Of a DNA stretch of 64,000 nt, positions 1-9,832 are shown piece by piece. The position numbers were made by a program, and so were the translations under genes. A model generated the notes under the pieces. It worked only from the letters and a program-made list of their open reading frames with translations, was not told the origin of the DNA and did no database searches. Source of the stretch: Pelodera strongyloides (Eukaryota > Nematoda > Chromadorea > Rhabditida > Rhabditidae). The DNA lies in the NCBI GenBank assembly GCA_036852015.1, contig JAANDG010000059.1:248001-312000 (forward strand). The letters run 5' to 3'. Position 1 is the stretch's first letter. Each line of letters opens with the position of its first letter.

Positions 1-217
1 CGCCGACGCGCCCGAACGATATACCACACACATTCCGTATATGCAGCCTTTTTTGGACTTTTATGAGAGGGGCGCTCGGGATGTGAGATGGCTCAGTGCA
101 TGGGAACATGAACTACTGAACCAATCCTACTTCCTGAGCGTAACGCACATCATCCAAACACACAATCAATCAATAAAACAAACAAACAAACAAAGCTCCC
201 AATTTTATATAATAAGA
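1..217 (-). mobile_element. Helitron fragment (TC end), cut by window edge
   Basis: Read on the minus strand the element begins TCTTATTATATAAAATTGGG at 217 and runs off the window. The same sequence forms one end of the complete copies at 9907-11346 and 58452-59913. A 5' TC at an A|T junction without target duplication is the Helitron signature. It sits inside a TTAA MITE whose right arm follows. Confidence 0.75.
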
Positions 218-548
218 TTTTTATTACTATATGTATATGCAAACCAAATTTCACCCCCTTTCATCCTCTGGACTTTTTCCGATGCGCTCATCGTATATGT
301 GTACCGTAAAACTGCAGAGATCGAAGCTCTATATGCAAATTTATAATGAAATTAAAATGCGAGCTAAATTTGCACATACATCTTGGAAATCTGCAGCTTC
401 ACGGTATACACATACGATGAGCTCATCGGAAAAAGTTCCCCAGTGTGAGTTTAGGTGAAATTTGGTTTGTATACATTGCAAAAAAAAATACTTTATATAC
501 ATTATGAACGTTTCGTAAATATAGATTTACTTTGAAGGGCCTGTCCCT
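218..548. mobile_element. Right arm of TTAA MITE (AGGGACAGGCCC family)
   Basis: The end reads GGGCCTGTCCCT and matches the right terminus of the MITE at 9833-11661, including the inner motif ATTATGAACGT-TCGTAAATATA. The left arm lies outside the window because a Helitron inserted in the middle. The flanking target reads TTAG instead of TTAA and is shared with the next MITE. Confidence 0.65.
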
Positions 549-552
549 TTAG

Positions 553-1060
553 AGGGATAGGTTCACCTCAAACCTCGAACTCCACCTTTTGTATAATTTC
601 TATTGATAGCGAAAATTGCGAAAATTGCAGTAAATTTCCTTTGCTCCTCGAGCCAGGATCAAGCTCAAAAGCTAAGCTATCTCGACTTTATAAAACAACT
701 GGCATCCGCAGCCGTAGTCAAACGGTACGACAAACTGTGTTACAAGTGCGAAATAGCGTGATAGGGCTGGAGACACAAGAAGACGCGGGGACCTTATATT
801 CACCCTCTGTCTATCACAACACTCTCTTCAACTCTAGCCCTGTCACGCTACTTCGCACTTGTAACAAAGGTTGGGGCATAGTTTAATTGCGGCTGCGGTG
901 CACCAGTTGTGTTTATAAATGTGAGGTAGCTTAGCTTCTGAGCATGCTCCTGCCTCGAGGAGGAAAGGAAATTTACTGCAATTTTCGCATTTTGACCGTC
1001 ATAGGTCATACTATCAATAGAAATTATAAAAAAAGTCCAATTCGAGGTAAACATATCCCT
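553..1060. mobile_element. TTAA MITE, AGGGATAGGTTCACCTC family
   Basis: Terminal inverted repeats of over 100 bp start AGGGATAGGTTCACCTC on the left and end CATATCCCT on the right. Both arms carry the matching AATTGCAGTAAATTTCCTTT stretch. The right flank is TTAA. A one-sided relic of the same family lies in intron 1 of the first type 1 gene (14349-14527). Confidence 0.75.
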
Positions 1061-1064
1061 TTAA

Positions 1065-1744
1065 AGGGTCAGGCTCATTTCAATTGACCACTATTTTTGA
1101 TTATTCCACCTGATTCTCCATGTCAAATATAGTAGGACACGATATTTTTCTAATTTTTATGGGGTCTCGATGTAGGGCAAAAACGGCGCATTTTGCTTCC
1201 AAGTATCAAATGTGCATCTCGTGTACGATTTTGCATACACCTTTGAAAGTTAGAAAATGCACCATTGATAATACTAGAGGAGGCGAAAATTCACAGTTTA
1301 TGCACGCTCGAAAAAAATAGTCCTGTGGCTACCGCCGCGGGACCCTTTTTTGGCGGTCTGTAGTTGTCCTCGTAGAGTGCCAATCTACGGTAATTAAAGC
1401 CATACTTGGAAGCAAAATCCGGCATACATCGAGACCCCATCAAGCGCAAAATTCACGCAGCATTTGGCAATTTACCATTGCCATTCATACCCAACTATCG
1501 CAGTTGTCACGCCCCATCGCGCTAATTGGGCAATATGCTCTATTGGGCGTGGCAATTGCGATATTGGCCAATCAGCGCGAATGGGCGTGCCATCTGCGAT
1601 AAAAAGTTGGGTAATGAATGGCCATGGTAAAGTGCTGAATAGTGTGTGAATTTTGTGCTTAAAGCTTAGAAAAATATTGCATCCTACTATATTTGACATG
1701 GAGAATCAGATGTAATTATCAAAAATAGGGGTGGGCCTGACCCT
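1065..1744. mobile_element. TTAA MITE, AGGGTCAGG family, with nested element
   Basis: Ends are AGGGTCAGGCTCATTTC and GGGCCTGACCCT, bounded by TTAA on both sides. The arms share CAAATATAGTAGGA and match the complete copy at 8101-8487. It is about 290 bp longer than that copy because of the nested foldback at 1160-1439. Confidence 0.75.
1160..1439. mobile_element. Nested foldback element, TGGGGTCTCGATGT ends
   Basis: TGGGGTCTCGATGT opens the insert and ACATCGAGACCCCA closes it. A second inner inverted repeat is CTTCCAAGTAT/ATACTTGGAAG. The 8101-8487 copy of the host MITE lacks this block, so it is a later insertion. Confidence 0.65.
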
Positions 1745-1748
1745 TTAA

Positions 1749-1998
1749 AGGAGGAGGCTCACGAGTTTCAACATACGATCGTTTTTTTTTTTTAATTAAA
1801 TTACTTTTTTAATTAAATAATTTATTTAAAGTGTATTTCCGTGCTTGGTTATGCATTTTATTGATGATTATTTACCATGTTTTTTTGTTTTTATTGATGA
1901 TTATTTACCATGATTATTTATCATGTTTTTTATTTTATTGCTGATTATTTACCAAAAAGGCAAGGAATCGAACACTTAAAACTCGTGAGCCTCCTCCT
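1749..1998. mobile_element. TTAA MITE, AGGAGGAGGCTCACGAG family
   Basis: Left end AGGAGGAGGCTCACGAGTTT and right end AAACTCGTGAGCCTCCTCCT are perfect inverted repeats. TTAA on each side is shared with the neighbouring MITEs. The interior is AT-rich with a repeated TTGATGATTATTTACCATG. Confidence 0.75.
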
Positions 1999-2002
1999 TT
2001 AA

Positions 2003-2606
2003 AGGGATAGGTTCATCTCAAATCACCTCTCTTTTTATTGTTTTTATTGATAATACCACAAATATCATTCACATTGAAAATCAAATCAATCACAGAACAG
2101 GACGCCTCGAAGAAGAAGCTTCCTTTACTGGAAGCTACATGGAAAACCAAAAACCCCGATATGGCCCCGATCACGCCGCGATTATTTGACTTGATCGGGG
2201 CCATATCGGTGTTTTTTGGAAGAATCGGGGTCATATCGGGGGTTTTTTCGAAAATAATCGGGGCCATGTCGGGGTTTCCACTTTCCTGTGTAGTTGATCG
2301 GAAGCCAAAATCTAAACGCAAAAACTAACACCGTATACAGATCGAACGGGCCAATGGCATGTCATTATTTTCCACGGTGTGGTATAATTTAATTCGCTCT
2401 TGGCTAATTGCCATTCGCCCGCGCGATCTGTGTACGGTATTAGTTTTTGAGTTTAGATTTTGGCTTCCGATCAACTAGCTTCCAACAAAGCAAGCTTCTT
2501 CTGCGAGGCGTTCTGTTCTGTGATTGATTTAATTTTCATTGTGAATGATATTTGTGGTATTATCAATAAAAAAAATAAAAAAAAATAAAAGTGAGGTGAT
2601 TTGAGA
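2003..2606. mobile_element. TTAA MITE, AGGGATAGGTTCATCTC family, right end truncated
   Basis: The left end AGGGATAGGTTCATCTCAAA matches the complete copy at 7032-7535. The right arm stops at GATTTGAGATG and joins a SINE-like repeat, so the terminal AACCTATCCCT is missing. A 143-bp element is nested in the left arm at 2148-2290. Confidence 0.7.
2148..2290. mobile_element. Small nested element, CATGGAAAACC ends
   Basis: The block starts CATGGAAAACC and ends GGTTTCCACTTTCCTGTG, with CCCCGATAT repeated in both orientations inside. The equivalent place in the 7032-7535 MITE has no such block. A shorter copy lies at 38131-38213. CA...TG ends hint at a DNA transposon, but I see no clear target duplication. 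Confidence 0.5.
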
Positions 2607-2960
2607 TGCCGTTTGGCTCTTCACAAGGGAAATTTCAAAGTTCATATCAGAAATAAGAATAGTTGTAATGCAAAAGTTGTAGAGAATTAAATTGTATTAA
2701 AGATGGCACATTCAAAACGTTCACAACGTAATTATGGAGCAATTACGCATAACCCTTCCTTATAAGCAGTCACAAGGACACAAGTTTCCATCTGAAGCAG
2801 TGGATAGAGCGTCGGACTACAAGGTTGGCCACCCAAATTTTCAATTCCGGCCATGGTAGTTTGTTTTGCATCTGTAAATGCTTCACCGTAAATAGACAAA
2901 TAGACTGCGGTATGGGTGACACAATTATGAAATGTGATTTGTGTAGGAGAACATGCAATA
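2607..2960 (+). repeat. SINE-like dispersed repeat with tRNA-like core
   Basis: This stretch is homologous to the minus-strand repeat at 12440-12705. Both contain GTGGATAGAGCGTCGGACTA followed by TTCAATTCCGGCCATGG, which resembles a tRNA D-arm and anticodon arm plus a decayed B box. The A box here is damaged (GAAGCAGTGG) compared with TGGCTCAGTGG in the other copy. A 5' end relic also appears near 5310-5385. Confidence 0.5.
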
Positions 2961-3195
2961 ACCAGTTATTCTAATTAGTTGTACCATTTGTGGCCAATGA
3001 GATTAGTTAACATTTTAATTTCACTTGTAGTTTTCGATTTATATTAAGTTGTGATATTACAATTTATTTTATTATAAAAATTTATTACAAAGTAATTGTA
3101 GTGTAGTGGTCTCCTTACTTCACACTTTAGAGCTTTTAATACAATAAATAGTGCATCCCCGAGTTCCTCATTTTCATATCCAAAGGCAACAACTA

Positions 3196-4384
3196 TGATT
3201 TCTATTTCTAAGACACAATAAATACACCAGTATTCTTGGTTTAACCTTAAAAGAAGAGGACAATAAGCTTCCAAATATATATGCTATACCTAAGTTACAT
3301 AAAAATACTGTTAAAATGCGATTTATCACCGCTGCTAAACATAGTTCATTGAAAAGTGTTTCTATTGTTTTACAAAAAATCCTTAAACATTTTAGAAAAC
3401 ATTTTAAAAACTATTGCAATGCTTCATCTAATTGGACTATTAATTCTAATCGTTTTATTTCTATCGATAACTCAATTTGTGTTGCTAACAACCCAATAAT
3501 TCATAAATTTAGTCAGATAAGCGTCATGGACTTCGCAAGTCTCTTCACTAACCTGCCCCATGATTGTATTATTGATAATATCTTTCAGCTTATTGATCTA
3601 TGTTTCAATAACGCTTGTAAAACACATCTTAACGTTGGCTACAAATCCAGTTTCTACACTAACACAGTTTCCAACAATTGCTTTAATAATACTGAAATTA
3701 AACACATGGTACGATATATTGTTAAAAACAGCTATTGTATTTATAAAAGTAAAATCTTCCATCAAATTAAAGGTGTCCCGCAAGGAGGCAACGCTTCACC
3801 ATTATTAGCTGACCTTACGCTTGCAATGGCTTGAATTCAACTTCCTTAAAAATCCAGCCAACACCTCTTTAAGGTACAAAACAAGTATCTATAGGTATAT
3901 GGATGACATTGCTGTATTTTACAATGATAATAATGTCATAGACTCTATCAGAAGCATCTATCCTACTACTCTTACTCTAGAATCGGCTAACATAGATTCA
4001 CAACAAGCTGCATTCTTAGATTTAAATATTACCAAATCACAAAATAAATGGGATATTAATCTTTATAATGAAACTGATGATTATACTTTTAATGTAATTA
4101 GATTTCCAATGTTTAACAGCCATATAAGTACCAACATTAAAACCAATTGCATTATAGGAGAAATCATACGCATAAACAGATGCACTTCTAATATTAATTT
4201 CTTCAAAAATAAAATCAAAGAGTTAATTGCTAAGCTTCTCAGTAACCTCTATCCTATAGACTCAGTCTCACAAATGTTTAAGAAGACTTTCAATAAATAT
4301 CCTACCATTGCATATAAATATGATTCTAGTCCCAAAATATTATGTTCCTGGTTTGAAACAATTGTTTCTCATGATTTTACTTAA
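3196..4384 (+). pseudogene. Penelope-like reverse transcriptase, frameshifted
   Basis: The reading frame is open from about 3199. It contains LPNIYAIPKLHKN before motif 1, the A-motif MDFASLFTNLP (catalytic Asp), the B-motif KGVPQGGNASPLLADL and the C-motif YRYMDDIAVF with the YxDD pair. Downstream are the thumb-like stretches AAFLDLNITK and FNVIRFPMFNSHI. An extra base near 3826 moves the frame: upstream ends LADLTLAMA, and the downstream frame resumes at QWLEFNF. These motifs fit RTs of the Penelope-like type. I see no GIY-YIG endonuclease, so the copy is truncated and dead. The AT-rich codon use is typical of such elements. A LINE or telomerase origin is less likely given the short YMDD region and the hammerhead-like motif downstream. 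Confidence 0.75.
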
Positions 4385-4699
4385 TTCACGTATGCATACA
4401 TTATTTCCTCTATGCTATCCTGATTTTATCTTTCAAATTAACGATTATATTCATTAATTACATCAATTTTCCATTTAATTACCTTTCCCTTGATTTAGCC
4501 TATGGTTATTAGACAATTATATTCAAACTACAAACTACACACATAATACAATTTTCCACTGCTATCGATTTCATAAATTTGTTATCATCCACAATAATTC
4601 CTAAGCTACGTTGAATTTAATTATTTTCTTTTATTGATTTTCATCTTCACGTCGCCTTTTTAGTTATTTATTTATTTTTTATATATCTCAAGAAGCCGT

Positions 4700-4775
4700 G
4701 GCTCACACTGATGAGACCCCGACACGGCAAAATCCTCGTATGTGACTCAGGGGTCGAAACGGGGTACCTTGATTA
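4700..4775 (+). ncRNA. Hammerhead-ribozyme-like motif downstream of RT
   Basis: The conserved core is present in order: CTGATGA at 4708-4714, a 6-bp stem II (GACCCC/GGGGTC) closing a roughly 30-nt loop, GAAAC at 4756-4760, a minimal stem III (AC/GT around GGG), and GTA at 4764-4766 as the cleavage triplet. Penelope-like elements are known to carry hammerheads in their terminal repeats, and this lies about 320 bp after the RT frame. A convincing stem I is not visible, so activity is uncertain. Confidence 0.55.
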
Positions 4776-5099
4776 ATATTCAAGGTCATTTCTTTCTATT
4801 TCCTCTTCTTACTTTTTTGTATGTTTATTCCACATTCTACTTTTCCATTCTCAAACACTATTTCTAGAACCTATACGTATAATTCATGTCTTGACATCTT
4901 CATATTTTAATATTTTAATTATTTTGTTTTTATTAACGTCATTTATTGCATTAATTCCCGATATTGAATAGACCATAGGAGCAAACGTCCCATGACTTCG
5001 ATGTAATGTTACAACGTTCGCTATGAAATACTGATTTACATATTTACAGAACGGAGGCGTCTGACAAGAGACTATAGCTAGATACCCTCGGGACACATA

Positions 5100-5297
5100 C
5101 AATAAGAGACAGATACCCTCGGGACACAAAGTCTACGGTCAGGAATTTTGATAAAATTCTAAGCATTACATTGATTTATTCCTTCTAATTAAAAGCTTTT
5201 GCTTCATAAGGCATGTTTCTTGGAGGCAAATACCATCATCTATCGATAAGAAGAAAGAAATCATACACTTAGATCTCGTGAGCCTCCTCCTTTAATA
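5100..5297 (-). mobile_element. One-sided AGGAGGAGGCTCACGAG repeat
   Basis: The right edge reads CTCGTGAGCCTCCTCCTTTAA, the terminus of the AGGAGGAGG MITE family. The interior (ATGATGGTATTT, AAGCAAAAGCTTTTAATT) matches 8659-8830 and partly 54687-54860, but no second inverted arm is present. Confidence 0.5.
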
Positions 5298-5541
5298 TAC
5301 TGTATTCTCTACAACTTTTGCATTATAACTTTTTATTTCTGGCATGAACCATGAAATCTCCCTTGTGAGCACATTACTTTGCAATTTTGTGGAATAAAGT
5401 ATTTATATTATTGCTAGCAAAGATAATTATATTTTAGGACATAAGTTTCTTATCCCCGGGTACTCCGTTCGCGGTGTCTCGACTCGAAAAAGAGCTCGCA
5501 AGGAAAAAGACAATTAACAATAAACAAAAATAAGAACAGAC

Positions 5542-5665
5542 CGAAGGGATCATAGCCATCTAGATCCTCAATTATGTGCTCAAATTGCACTATGTTCTCC
5601 TCAGTATCTTCAATCAGACACCGGCCGAATTGTAGAAATATAGTGGTGATCCATAACGTGCGCAT
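5542..5665 (-). pseudogene. Orphan first exon of a type 2 secreted family gene
   Basis: Reading leftward from ATG at 5665, 124 nt encode MRTLWITTIFLQFGRC, a signal-peptide-like start, then an acidic stretch ending DGYDPF and a donor G|GTCTGT. Length, phase 1 junction and the final xPF match exon 1 of the complete type 2 genes at 29193, 33286 and 61364. I cannot find the expected second exon (beginning DFRC) between here and the left edge, where MITEs and the Penelope-like element lie. Either the gene continues outside the window or repeats destroyed it. It points away from the type 1 gene at 14255, the same divergent layout as the second unit. Confidence 0.55.
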
Positions 5666-5999
5666 TTTACTCGATAAACAAACAAAAAAGAATCCAAAAA
5701 GAAGCATAGTGTTTACGCTAATTTATTACTATTCAATTCAAATATTGAATAAAAACTCTTGTGAAAAGTCAACGTTCTCAATTCAAAGTTACGCCGAGGA
5801 GGTCTTTGATTTGACTTGATTGATGTACGCTTTATTGGGTTTGCAAGTATGCCCAATTTTCCTTGTATCGAAAAATTTACCGTATCTTGGCACTACACGA
5901 GAATATCTACAGGCTGTTTTTGCTACCTATCGCCGCCACGGGACCATTTGTTCAACAAAAATGTCTTTGATGGCGGATTTTCTACTCTGTTCGTCTTAG

Positions 6000-6545
6000 G
6001 CGAATCGCCAGCGAAAATAAATTGACTGCCTAATCCGCCGGCGAAAATAAATTGACTGCCTAATCCGCCTGGCGAAGGAAAAAATTAATGGCGAAACGCC
6101 TGGCGAAAATAAATGCAACTGGCGAATCGCCTGGCGAAGGTAAATGCAACTGGCGAATCGCCACTCTAAATACTATGCACAGAGAAAAGAGCATAGCGCG
6201 CAGAGAAAAGGGAAAAGACGAGTAAAAAGCTGGCGGCCTTATCCATCTTTTTTCATGAGGACTCATATATTCTGTATGGCCGAGTGGTCTAAGGCGCTGG
6301 TTTGAGGTTTGTCAGAGGCGTGCCGACAAGTTCGATTCCTGTCATGTCGAATTGTTTTGCCGCATTATTATGAAAAGGGCGGCAAAAACAGCGAAGCGCC
6401 TGGCGAAACGCTGGTTGTTTAGTCAAAAATGGCGTTTCGCTGTGCGGGTGGACAGGCGTTTCGCCATTACATTCGCCTGGCGTTTCGCCAAAAGGGAACG
6501 CAGTATAGTGCGGATGGCAAAAATTACAAAATTAGGGTAAGTTGA
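6000..6545. repeat. GC-rich short-word foldback (GGCGAAA) with tRNA-Leu-like core
   Basis: The motif TGGCGAA(A/T) and its complement TTCGCC recur more than ten times, with the G-rich orientation left of the core and the complement to the right. The core at about 6271-6350 carries TGGCCGAGTGGTCTAAGGC (A-box-like) and GTTCGATTCC (B-box-like). Similar designs built from other words occur at 12715-13480, 19996-20316 and 63100-63345. Confidence 0.55.
6271..6350 (+). tRNA. tRNA-Leu-like sequence, probably decayed
   Basis: GGCCGAGTGGTCTAAGGCGC matches the D-arm of class II tRNA-Leu and TTCGATTCC matches the T-loop. The anticodon stem is wobbly with a 9-nt loop, and no 7-bp acceptor stem can be formed. 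It is likely a SINE head or pseudo-tRNA, not a working gene. Confidence 0.35.
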
Positions 6546-7031
6546 ACACGATTTTGCGAATTGATACTTGCAAGGAAAACTTGGCACACTTGCAAACACC
6601 ATTATTTGTGCGTTTCGCTGCAAAATTTTTTTTACCATCGAGTGGATTATCCACTAAAAGCTTATTTTATCTTATGGTTGCCTGCGCGTGGAGGCTATTC
6701 ACTGTGCTAGTTTGTGAGTATTTGTGAGTATATAGCTTTACTTTTACCTAAGCGCACTCATGTCGTTCTTATTTCGTGGCCCTTTTTTTTGGGGGGGGGG
6801 GGGAACAATACAACAACGCACACATATCACGAGTGTCCAGAGTATAAGCTCACCAAAGTAGGTGCTGCCACCTCAATTCGAACAAGAGAAACATAACAAC
6901 ATACGCGAAAGCAGTCAAACAAAACAATCAACAACCATATTTATATAATGACAACATAACAACGTATTTAACAACAGTCATTCAGAAGAGTAAGCCCTTG
7001 ATATTGTTGAGTAATATCATTGCACATTTAA

Positions 7032-7535
7032 AGGGATAGGTTCATCTCAAATCACCCCTCTTTTTATTGTTTTTATTAATAATAACACAAATATCATTCA
7101 CAATGAAAAGTAAATCAATCACAGAACAATACGCCTCGCTGAAGAAGCTTCCTTTATTGGAAACTGGGTGATCGGCAGCTAAAATCTAAACGCTAAAACT
7201 TATACCGTACACAGATCGCGCGGGCTAATGGCAATTAGCCAGTAATTACAAACTACACTCGGCAGAACATTATTTCTCAGGGTGAATTATCATTTAATCG
7301 CACTTGGCCTAGTGTAGTTTGTAACTTGGCTAATTGCCATTAGCCCGCGCGATCTGTGTACGGTATTAGTTTTTGCGTTTAGATTTTGGCTTCCGATCAC
7401 CTGTTTCCGATAAAGGAAGCTTCTTCTGCGAGGCGTATTGTTCTGCGATTGATTTAATTCCCATTGTGAATGATATTTGTGCTATTATTAATAAAAACAA
7501 TAAAAAGAGGGGTGATTTGAGATGAACCTATCCCT
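7032..7535. mobile_element. Complete TTAA MITE, AGGGATAGGTTCATCTC family
   Basis: Flanked by TTAA at 7028-7031 and 7536-7539. Ends AGGGATAGGTTCATCTC and GATGAACCTATCCCT are the tips of long inverted arms. TTAA targets with AGGG ends resemble Kolobok-type DNA transposons more than piggyBac (CCY ends); that assignment is from memory of the families. No transposase is present. Confidence 0.75.
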
Positions 7536-7589
7536 TTAACGAGTAGAGCTGAAAAAACAACAAAGCTTCAAATAACGTCCAGCTTGGTA

Positions 7590-7870
7590 TATTCCCAAAG
7601 ACATCCAATGCAGTATTCAGCAATTTGCCATACATAGATAGTTATACCCATCGCTGATTGGTTGGCCACAAACGCAGTGGCCACGACCAATATAGCAAAT
7701 TCGCCAATCAGTGCGAATGGGCGTGCCAATTGCGATAGACAGTTCACTGGCTATGGTAAATTCCTAAATGCTGCGTGAATATTGCGCCTGAAAATTGGAA
7801 ACAAATGCATCCTACTATATTTGACACGGAGAAGCAGCTGGAGGCATCAACAATAGGGGTTTAATGAAAT
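7590..7870. mobile_element. Decayed AGGGTCAGG-family MITE relic
   Basis: Contains GCAGTATTCAGCAATTTGCC, ATCCTACTATATTTGACA and CAATAGGGGT, which match inner arm segments of 8101-8487 in order. Both terminal ends are lost. Confidence 0.5.
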
Positions 7871-8100
7871 GGATGCCCACCGATATAAACCTATATTTAT
7901 TTTTTGGTCATAATTCATACAAAGGGTGTTTATTACAATACATACAAACCAAATATCATTCAGATTCACCCTGGTGAAGTGCTTACGGCGCTCTTTACTA
8001 TTAGTTCACACCTTAGAAAGGGAAGTTAAATCATTTGCATAGTCATTTGCATACACCCTTAACCAAATCGGTGGGTAAAGTAGTGGGCCTGGCCCATTAA

Positions 8101-8487
8101 AGGGTCAGGCCCACTTCAAATGACCCCTAGTTTTGATGATTCCATCTTATTCTTTATGTCAAATATAGTAGGATACGATATTTTCCTAATTTTCAAACGC
8201 AAAATTCACGCAGTATTCAGCAATTTACCATTGCCAGTCATACCCAACTATTTATCGCAGTTGTCACGCCCCTTCGCTCCACGCCCAATAGAGCATATTG
8301 CCCAATTAGAGCGAAGGGCCGTGACAACTGCGATAAATAGTTGGGTATGACTGACCATGGTAAATTGCTCAATACTGCGTGCATTTTGCGCTTGAAAATT
8401 AGAAAAATATCGTATCCTACTATATTTGACATAAAGAATAAGATGGAGTCATCAAAAATAGGGGTCATTTGAAATGGGCCTGACCCT
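8101..8487. mobile_element. Complete TTAA MITE, AGGGTCAGG family
   Basis: Begins AGGGTCAGGCCCACTTC, ends GAAATGGGCCTGACCCT, with TTAA on both sides. Almost the whole element folds back; the inner arm CCCAACTATTTATCGCAGTT has an exact complement across a short centre. Confidence 0.8.
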
Positions 8488-8491
8488 TTAA

Positions 8492-8654
8492 AGCGAAATG
8501 CTAGCCCCTTTGGAAAATTTGCATATGATAAGCAAATCCTATGTATCCTATGCTAATTTTGTACGATCGTCCATGGCAATCGTACAAAATTAGCATAGGA
8601 TACATAGGATTTGCTTATCATATGCAAATTTTCCAAAGGGGCTAGCATTTCGCT
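8492..8654. mobile_element. Near-perfect hairpin MITE, AGCGAAATGC ends
   Basis: Two arms of roughly 75-80 bp (AGCGAAATGCTAGCCCC... and its complement) flank a centre of about 11 bases including CGTCCATGGCA. TTAA sites on either side are shared with the MITEs at 8101-8487 and 8659. The arms look identical, so insertion is recent or the arms are homogenised. Confidence 0.75.
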
Positions 8655-8658
8655 TTAA

Positions 8659-8830
8659 AGGAGGAGGCTCACGAGAATGAAGTGCTCAAATGGTTTCCTT
8701 TTATCGAAGGATGATGGTATTTAATTCCGAAAGACATGCTTTACAAAGCAAAAGCTTTTAATTGGAAGGAGTAAATCAATATAAACATATGCATTCTATA
8801 AAAATTTTGGATCGTAGTAAATAGCTGATT
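8659..8830. mobile_element. One-sided AGGAGGAGGCTCACGAG repeat
   Basis: Starts directly after a shared TTAA and resembles the minus-strand copy at 5100-5297 and the copy from 54687. No opposite arm is visible. Confidence 0.5.
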
Positions 8831-8934
8831 TCCATAGTGGGCATGCAAATTTTGTGCTGGCTTGAAAAATGATTTGTAAATTTGCATGCCCAGCAAATCA
8901 TCATTTTACTTCGAGATTACTTGTATGTAAGGAA

Positions 8935-9196
8935 CCAGTCGGCTCGTGCCGCCTGAGGCGTCTTACGTGGAAATATGATTGGTTTAGCATGGGCACACTT
9001 ATATACAAAGTTTCAAACGTGTCATAAGAAATTCACATAATAGGAAACAATTGCATATGCATACTTCGATATTGAGCTGCGACACTCGTTTTATACCCGA
9101 ACACGCGGAACTGCGGAACAATTGTCGAAAATTTGCATTTCCGTAACGCACATCGGTATGCAAATTACGCTGCAGTTACTCTTTTATATAATAAGA
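8935..9196 (-). mobile_element. Short nonautonomous Helitron
   Basis: On the minus strand it begins TCTTATTATATAAAAGAG (9196) and ends with a GCCTCAGGCGGC hairpin followed by CTGG (8938-8935). These are the two diagnostic ends: 5' TC, and a 3' hairpin plus CTRR. At 262 bp it is an internally deleted derivative. Confidence 0.7.
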
Positions 9197-9832
9197 ATAG
9201 AGAACAATACTTTACCAGAACCGAATAATTTGATCCTAGTTCTACTAAACTACCTCGGGATTACAAAACGTGTTCGGACAGCTGCTTCCCGATCGGCACA
9301 ATGCAAATTATTTCGGAAAATATTTGCATATACTATTTTTGCACATAATTCAAGGTTCTGCAGGCATCCCGACACGTTTCGTAATCCCGTGGTAGTTTAG
9401 TAGAAAGTCGAACTACTTTTCCACTTGTTCACTCCCTGAGTTAGGAGTCACATTATTCGGTTTTGCTAAAAAAAAATTCTTTATTCTTTACTAAATACAA
9501 GCAAACTCGATGCAAAACGATGATTTTTCTTGTATGACTGCGACCCTTTAAAGGGAATGTCAAGGGGGTTTCTGCGCAGAACCAATCACTTGGCGCAGAT
9601 CAAGTAAATCTCGAAAGGCGCACAGTACGGTATACCCACAAAATGGGGGTATACCGTACTGTGCATATACATAACCTTCGTTCAACATCTTATTATATAA
9701 AGTAAAAGAGTTTGTGGCCGTGTGAATTTATTTGTGATTACGACCAAAACGAATTTTTTCTACGTTTCAGACATTTGGTATAAGTAGGCAACTGTTCCAT
9801 ATTTACAAAATATGCGCAATAGGACCTCTTAA

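Noticed and set aside
5450..5541. C-terminal extension of the orphan exon frame
   Set aside because: It continues past a good GTCTGT donor at the conserved phase 1 junction, so it is intron read-through.
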